A stretch of 64,000 nt of DNA from Saccharopolyspora aridisoli (GTDB lineage Bacteria; Actinomycetota; Actinomycetes; Mycobacteriales; Pseudonocardiaceae), in contig NZ_SMKV01000007.1 in assembly GCF_004348445.1 (NCBI RefSeq), forward strand, positions 1 through 64,000. Reading direction: 5' to 3'. The translations under genes were made by a program, and so were the position numbers. The first letter of the stretch is position 1. Each line of letters starts with the position of its first letter. Of the stretch, positions 59,943 to 64,000 are shown in pieces. Under the pieces are notes generated by a model that worked only from the letters and a program-made list of their open reading frames with translations, was not told the DNA's origin and searched no databases.

Positions 59943-60575
59943 GTGAACCCTTACCAGTCTCTTCAGTCCCGGTACGTGCTGCCGTCGTTCGTCGAGCGCA
60001 CCGCGTACGGGGTCAAGGAGTCCAACCCGTACAACAAGCTGTTCGAGGAGCGCATCGTGTTCCTCGGCGTCCAGGTCGACGACGCGTCGGCCAACGACGT
60101 GATGGCGCAACTGCTCTTCCTGGAGTCCGACGACCCGGACCGAGAGATCCAGATGTACATCAACTCCCCCGGTGGCTCGTTCACCGCGATGATGGCCATC
60201 TACGACACCATCCAGTACGTGCGTCCCGACGTGCGCACCATCTGCCTGGGCCAGGCGGCCTCGGCGGCGGCGGTGCTGCTGGCTGCGGGCACCGAGGGCA
60301 AGCGCCAGGCGCTGCCCAACTCCCGCGTGCTCATCCACCAGCCGTCCGTGGAGGGCATCTACGGTCAGGTCTCCGACCTCGAGATCCAGGCCGCCGAGGT
60401 CCAGCGGATGCGTGACCTGATGGAATCCTCGCTGGCCAAGCACACCAAGCGCTCCAAGGAGCAGGTGCACGAGGACGTCGACCGCGACAAGATCCTCACC
60501 GCCGAGCAGGCCAAGGAGTACGGCATCATCGATGAGGTCGTGCCGTACCGGAAGCTCTCGGCGCAGCAGTCCTGA
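59943..60575 (+). CDS. clpP2: ATP-dependent Clp protease proteolytic subunit ClpP2
   Basis: A 210-residue second ClpP subunit. Triad: S107 ([10 protein letters not shown]), H132 (VLIHQPS), D182 (DVDRDKILT). The N-terminal extension [20 protein letters not shown] is typical of ClpP2. In other actinobacteria ClpP2 docks the ATPase while ClpP1 carries much of the catalysis. The start is GTG 59943, with GAGG a few bases upstream. It is the second gene of the clpP1P2 operon, with clpX 262 bases further on. Confidence 0.96.
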   Translation: MNPYQSLQSRYVLPSFVERTAYGVKESNPYNKLFEERIVFLGVQVDDASANDVMAQLLFLESDDPDREIQMYINSPGGSFTAMMAIYDTIQYVRPDVRTICLGQAASAAAVLLAAGTEGKRQALPNSRVLIHQPSVEGIYGQVSDLEIQAAEVQRMRDLMESSLAKHTKRSKEQVHEDVDRDKILTAEQAKEYGIIDEVVPYRKLSAQQS

Positions 60576-60837
60576 GGTGGCGTTCCCCGGGGGCGTCCGG
60601 GCCCCCGGGAAACGTCCCGGCTCTGGGTGAGTTCTGGTCGGTGGTCCTGAGGCGGACCGGGCGCCACGCCCGGTCACCGGGACGCGACACGCCGAACGCG
60701 AGGCTGGTCACAGCACGCTCGGCGATGGCGGACACTGTGAGTCTCCCCGAACTCGGGGAACGACAGGTACCGTCGGAGGCACATACGGTCAGGCGCGCTA
60801 CTCGGGAGGCGCGCCGGAGGGGACGGGGTCAGCGGTC

Positions 60838-62118
60838 ATGGCACGTATCGGTGACGGCGGCGACCTGCTGAAGTGCTCCTTCTGCGGGAAGAGCCAAAAG
60901 CAGGTGAAGAAGCTCATCGCCGGCCCCGGCGTGTACATCTGCGATGAGTGCATCGATCTCTGCAACGAGATCATCGAAGAGGAGCTGGCCGAGGCCGGGG
61001 AGGTCAAGCTCGACGAGCTGCCCAAGCCGGCGGAGATCCACGAGTTCCTCGACCAGTACGTCATCGGGCAGGACCCGGCGAAGCGCAACCTCTCGGTCGC
61101 GGTCTACAACCACTACAAGCGCATCCAGGCCGGTGAGCGGCGTGAGGCGCGTGGTGAAGAGGCCGTCGAGCTGGCCAAGTCCAACATTCTGATGCTCGGT
61201 CCGACCGGCTGCGGCAAGACCTACCTGGCGCAGACGCTGGCCAAGATGCTCAACGTGCCCTTCGCGATCGCCGACGCCACGGCGCTGACCGAAGCCGGGT
61301 ACGTGGGCGAGGATGTCGAGAACATCCTGCTCAAGCTGATCCAGGCCGCCGACTACGACGTCAAGCGCGCCGAGACCGGCATCATCTACATCGACGAGGT
61401 CGACAAGATCGCTCGCAAGAGCGAGAACCCGTCGATCACGCGCGACGTCTCCGGTGAGGGCGTGCAGCAGGCGCTGCTGAAGATCCTGGAGGGCACCACG
61501 GCGAGCGTGCCGCCGCAGGGCGGTCGCAAGCACCCCCACCAGGAGTTCATCCAGATCGACACGACGAACGTGCTGTTCATCGTGGCCGGCGCGTTCGCCG
61601 GGCTGGAGAAGATCGTCGAGGAGCGGGTCGGCAAGCACAGCGTCGGGTTCGGTGCGGAGCTGCGTTCCAAGTCCGAGATCGACACCGCGGACCACTTCTC
61701 CGACGTGATGCCCGAGGACCTGATCAAGTACGGCTTGATCCCGGAGTTCATCGGCCGGCTGCCCACGGTGGCCAGCGTGACGAACCTCGACAAGGCGTCT
61801 CTGGTGCAGATCCTCACCGAACCGCGCAACGCGCTGGTGAAGCAGTACAAGCGGTTGTTCGAGATGGACAACGTGGAGCTGGAGTTCACCAAGACCGCGC
61901 TGGAGGCCATCGCCGACCAGGCGATCCTGCGGGGCACCGGGGCGCGCGGTCTGCGCGCGATCCTGGAGGAGGTCCTGCTGCCGGTCATGTACGACATCCC
62001 GAGCCGCTCGGACGTGGCGAAGGTCGTGATCACCGAGCAGACCGTGCGGGAGAACGTCAACCCGACGATCGTGGCCCGTCAGGCATCGCGCCGGGAGCGC
62101 CGCGAGAAGTCCGCCTGA
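60838..62118 (+). CDS. clpX: ATP-dependent Clp protease ATP-binding subunit ClpX
   Basis: A 426-residue AAA+ unfoldase that recognises substrates and threads them into ClpP1P2. The N-terminal zinc-binding domain has C13, C16, C35 and C38. Walker A is GPTGCGKT at 121-128, Walker [12 protein letters not shown] near 182-192, and the ClpP-docking loop holds VGFG near 268. Standard length. ATG 60838 is preceded by a GGAGG-like stretch further up. The 262-base interval from clpP2 has a small CCCCGAACTCGGGG hairpin at about 60743-60758 and no gene. A terminator follows. Confidence 0.97.
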   Translation: MARIGDGGDLLKCSFCGKSQKQVKKLIAGPGVYICDECIDLCNEIIEEELAEAGEVKLDELPKPAEIHEFLDQYVIGQDPAKRNLSVAVYNHYKRIQAGERREARGEEAVELAKSNILMLGPTGCGKTYLAQTLAKMLNVPFAIADATALTEAGYVGEDVENILLKLIQAADYDVKRAETGIIYIDEVDKIARKSENPSITRDVSGEGVQQALLKILEGTTASVPPQGGRKHPHQEFIQIDTTNVLFIVAGAFAGLEKIVEERVGKHSVGFGAELRSKSEIDTADHFSDVMPEDLIKYGLIPEFIGRLPTVASVTNLDKASLVQILTEPRNALVKQYKRLFEMDNVELEFTKTALEAIADQAILRGTGARGLRAILEEVLLPVMYDIPSRSDVAKVVITEQTVRENVNPTIVARQASRRERREKSA

Positions 62119-62132
62119 GCTGTCATTTCGCG

Positions 62133-62168
62133 AACGCCCCGTGCCGGTCTCGGCACGGGGCGTTTTCG
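62133..62168 (+). terminator. Intrinsic terminator after clpX
   Basis: Perfect 13-base arms AACGCCCCGTGCC (62133-62145) and GGCACGGGGCGTT (62152-62164) with a six-base loop and a short T tract, 15 bases past the clpX stop. It ends the protease operon. Confidence 0.88.
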
Positions 62169-62290
62169 TGGCCCGTCACCCAACCGGTCATGCCGGTCAG
62201 GTCGCGGGCACCCGGTGCCATGTCCTGCGGCGCCGCGGTGAATAGTTGATGTTGGATGGGGTGGCGACGACGAGTCCGGGAGTGCCTGCC

Positions 62291-62929
62291 ATGAGCGAGA
62301 TGCACGTTCTGCTGGTCCACGGGATGACCGGTGCAGGTCCGTGGCACTGGCAGCAGTGGCTGGCCGGGCAGCTCCGTGACCACGACGTCGAGGTCCACGC
62401 ACCGCTGCTGCCGGACCCCGACCGGCCGGATCTGCGGCGATGGCTGCCCGCGCTGCGGGAGGAGCTCGCGGCGGTGCCGCCGGAAGCGGAGCTGGTGGTG
62501 GCCGCGCACTCGTCCGGAGCGGCGCTGTGGCTGCACCACGCTGCCAGCGCGGGTACGGAGCACCGCAGCGCGGACCGGGTCCTGCTGGTGGCCCCGCCGG
62601 ACACCGAGTGGGACCACCCGGACTCCCGCGACATCACCCCGTACCCGGCTGATGCGACGTCCTTGCGCCGCGCGGCAGGCATGACCCGCCTGGTGGTCGG
62701 CACCGGAGACGTCTACCTGCCGATGCACCGCGCCCACGCCCTGGCCGAGGACCTGCAGGTCGAGATGGACATCATCCTCGACGGAGGTCACCTCAACACC
62801 GACGCCGGCTACGGCCCCTGGCCCGCGATCCTGCGCTGGACCCTCTACGGGACAGTCCCCCTCCACGACCGCTTCAACACCGACGCCTACACCGCAGGCC
62901 GCTCCCAAGAACAACTCCGGCTCGTCTGA
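62291..62929 (+). CDS. Small alpha/beta hydrolase (RBBP9/YdeN-like)
   Basis: A 212-residue serine hydrolase: first strand HVLLVHGMTGAGPWHW with oxyanion-type H-G-M, nucleophile in AAHSSGAAL, Asp in GTGDVYLP, His in LDGGHLNTDAGYG. These are the features of the small RBBP9/YdeN group. Substrate unknown. ATG 62291 lies directly before the conserved first strand; longer frames have no ribosome site. It is downstream of the clpX terminator. Confidence 0.82.
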   Translation: MSEMHVLLVHGMTGAGPWHWQQWLAGQLRDHDVEVHAPLLPDPDRPDLRRWLPALREELAAVPPEAELVVAAHSSGAALWLHHAASAGTEHRSADRVLLVAPPDTEWDHPDSRDITPYPADATSLRRAAGMTRLVVGTGDVYLPMHRAHALAEDLQVEMDIILDGGHLNTDAGYGPWPAILRWTLYGTVPLHDRFNTDAYTAGRSQEQLRLV

Positions 62930-62948
62930 CTCCACCGCCCCACCGACC

Positions 62949-63032
62949 ACCGCCGTACTCAGCGACCGATCACGGCGTTGATCAGGGTCACCACCACCAC
63001 GGTGCCGGGTGGACCCGATCACGGCGGTGTCC
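62949..63032. repeat. Dispersed palindromic repeat, copy 2
   Basis: ACCGCCGTACTC (62949-62960), GATCACGGCG (62968-62977) and GATCACGGCGGTGTCC (63017-63032) repeat the blocks and the order of the element at 29488-29556, with a longer middle. It lies between convergent genes and can form hairpins in RNA. Confidence 0.6.
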
Positions 63033-63084
63033 GGGGTCATCGGTGTCTGGTGATGCCGATTGCCGCAGCCGGGGTCGGGGTGGC

Positions 63085-63939
63085 TCAGGTGTGGAGGTGG
63101 TCGCCTATGAAGTCGACCAGGTTGGGGAGGGCCTTGCGGAAGTAGGTCTTGTTGTGGCGGCCCGGAGTCGTGGAGGCGTAGGTGGGCCTGGCGAGGCGGA
63201 TGAAGCGGCGGGTGCCCTCGATGAAGCGGTCGCCGTTGCCGCACCAGACGCCGATCGGCAGGTCACCGAGGCTGTCGATGTGGCGCAGCGGGTCGATCGC
63301 CTTCCACTCCGCCTCGTTGGTGAACGCCCGTCGCTTGCGCATCTCGCGCCAGTTGGTGTGCAGTGCCGGGGCGATCGCGCCCGCCGCCTGCAACGGGTCG
63401 CCGAGCTCGCGGCGTCGCCGCGCGTACACCAGCGCGCCGAAGCCGCCCATCGAGATGCCCGCGGCCGCGACCGGGGCGCTGAGCCCGCGCTCGTTCAGCC
63501 ACTGCGGGACCTCGTCGAGCAGCATGCTCATCGCGTCGTCATCGGAACGGCGGTGCCAGTAGTTGTTCGGACCACCGTCCACCGCGAGCAGCATGAACGG
63601 CGGAACCCGTCCCGCCGCAACGGAGTTCGACAGCCACACCGGCAGACCGCTGACCGAGTCCATCGCGTCGCCGAACCGCCCGTGCAGCATCAGGCAAACC
63701 GGAAGCCCCTCGGCTGGAACATCCCTGGGGCGGATCGCCACCACGTCCACGTTCTGCTCGCGCGCCTGGGAGTAGAGCCGCTCCACGGAGACGTTCTTGG
63801 CGAGCGACACGCGCTGCTCGACCGGATGGCCCGCGCTGTCGGTGCTCAACCCGAGCCCGACTGCCGCCAAACCGGCGACACCCGAGGTCAGAAGCGTGCG
63901 CCGGGGCAGCGGGGCGCCGATCAATCGTCGGTGGGGCAA
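63085..63939 (-). CDS. Tat-exported alpha/beta hydrolase (esterase D-like)
   Basis: A 284-residue secreted hydrolase. The N-terminus has a twin-arginine signal (LPRRTLLTSGVAGLAAVGLG). The mature part has LPVCLMLHGRFGD, AVDGGPNNYWH, the nucleophile in AAGISMGGFGALVYAR, Asp in WCGNGDRF, and His near the end (GRHNKTYF). This order resembles esterase D and mycolyltransferase-like proteins. The start is TTG 63939: GGAGG lies six bases upstream and it puts the twin Arg at residues 12-13; the frame is open further upstream without support. Confidence 0.82.
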   Translation of the reverse strand: MPHRRLIGAPLPRRTLLTSGVAGLAAVGLGLSTDSAGHPVEQRVSLAKNVSVERLYSQAREQNVDVVAIRPRDVPAEGLPVCLMLHGRFGDAMDSVSGLPVWLSNSVAAGRVPPFMLLAVDGGPNNYWHRRSDDDAMSMLLDEVPQWLNERGLSAPVAAAGISMGGFGALVYARRRRELGDPLQAAGAIAPALHTNWREMRKRRAFTNEAEWKAIDPLRHIDSLGDLPIGVWCGNGDRFIEGTRRFIRLARPTYASTTPGRHNKTYFRKALPNLVDFIGDHLHT

Positions 63940-64000
63940 ACCAGTCCTCCTCGAACACCTCCGGGCATCCTCCCAACCGCACCAGGTGTCCGTCACGCGG

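Overview
The window is high-GC actinobacterial DNA carrying many GTG and TTG starts, DUF397/XRE pairs, a DUF3558 lipoprotein, a small zinc-finger protein of the type common in Pseudonocardiaceae, and a WXG100-linked polymorphic toxin. I infer a Pseudonocardiaceae actinomycete, most likely Saccharopolyspora or a close relative. The first 20 bases look like a Nextera transposase adaptor end, so position 1 is probably a contig edge.

1-16 kb: a luciferase-like oxidoreductase, a DUF3817 membrane protein and heme o synthase (ctaB), then a mycothiol-type DinB protein, an Rv1733c-like membrane protein, a metabolite:H+ symporter, an acyl-CoA ligase facing an acyl-CoA dehydrogenase, and a di-iron MBL protein. 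From about 11.6 kb the region turns accessory: zinc-finger, XRE and DUF397 genes, a broken T7SS-substrate-like locus, DUF3140 and DUF4190 genes, and a decayed integrase beside tRNA-Arg(TCT).

16-42 kb: a conserved block whose content, as I recall it, matches the Rv2466c-Rv2477c neighbourhood of Mycobacterium tuberculosis: ettA, NAD-glutamate dehydrogenase, thioesterase, an Rv2474c-like protein, an AglA-like protein, glbO, an HNH nuclease, a CtaJ-like peptide, a DUF5130 protein, pepN and an Rv2466c-like oxidoreductase. Two oddities sit in it: a shrunken GH13 protein that lacks its catalytic residues, and a small gene made of ten 9-residue repeats behind a palindromic operator.

42-51 kb: an accessory insertion between the Rv2466c-like and Nei2-like genes. 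It holds gene remnants (MmgE/PrpD and MFS tails, DUF397, YwqK/MORN), endonuclease V, and a four-gene minus-strand operon: YbaB-like protein, WXG100 protein, a 1404-residue toxin with Ser- and Pro-rich linkers and a PD-(D/E)xK-like tip, and an Imm49-type immunity protein. The toxin tip and immunity gene are clearly lower in GC than the toxin body, consistent with cassette exchange.

51-64 kb: return to core genes: Nei2-type glycosylase, a broken Eis-like acetyltransferase, a 2H phosphoesterase, a DHA2 exporter, tRNA-Gly(TCC), tRNA-Pro(TGG), then tig-clpP1-clpP2-clpX for protein folding and quality control, followed by two alpha/beta hydrolases. Decay by frameshift is confined to accessory genes while the core genes are intact, which argues for real pseudogenes rather than poor sequence.
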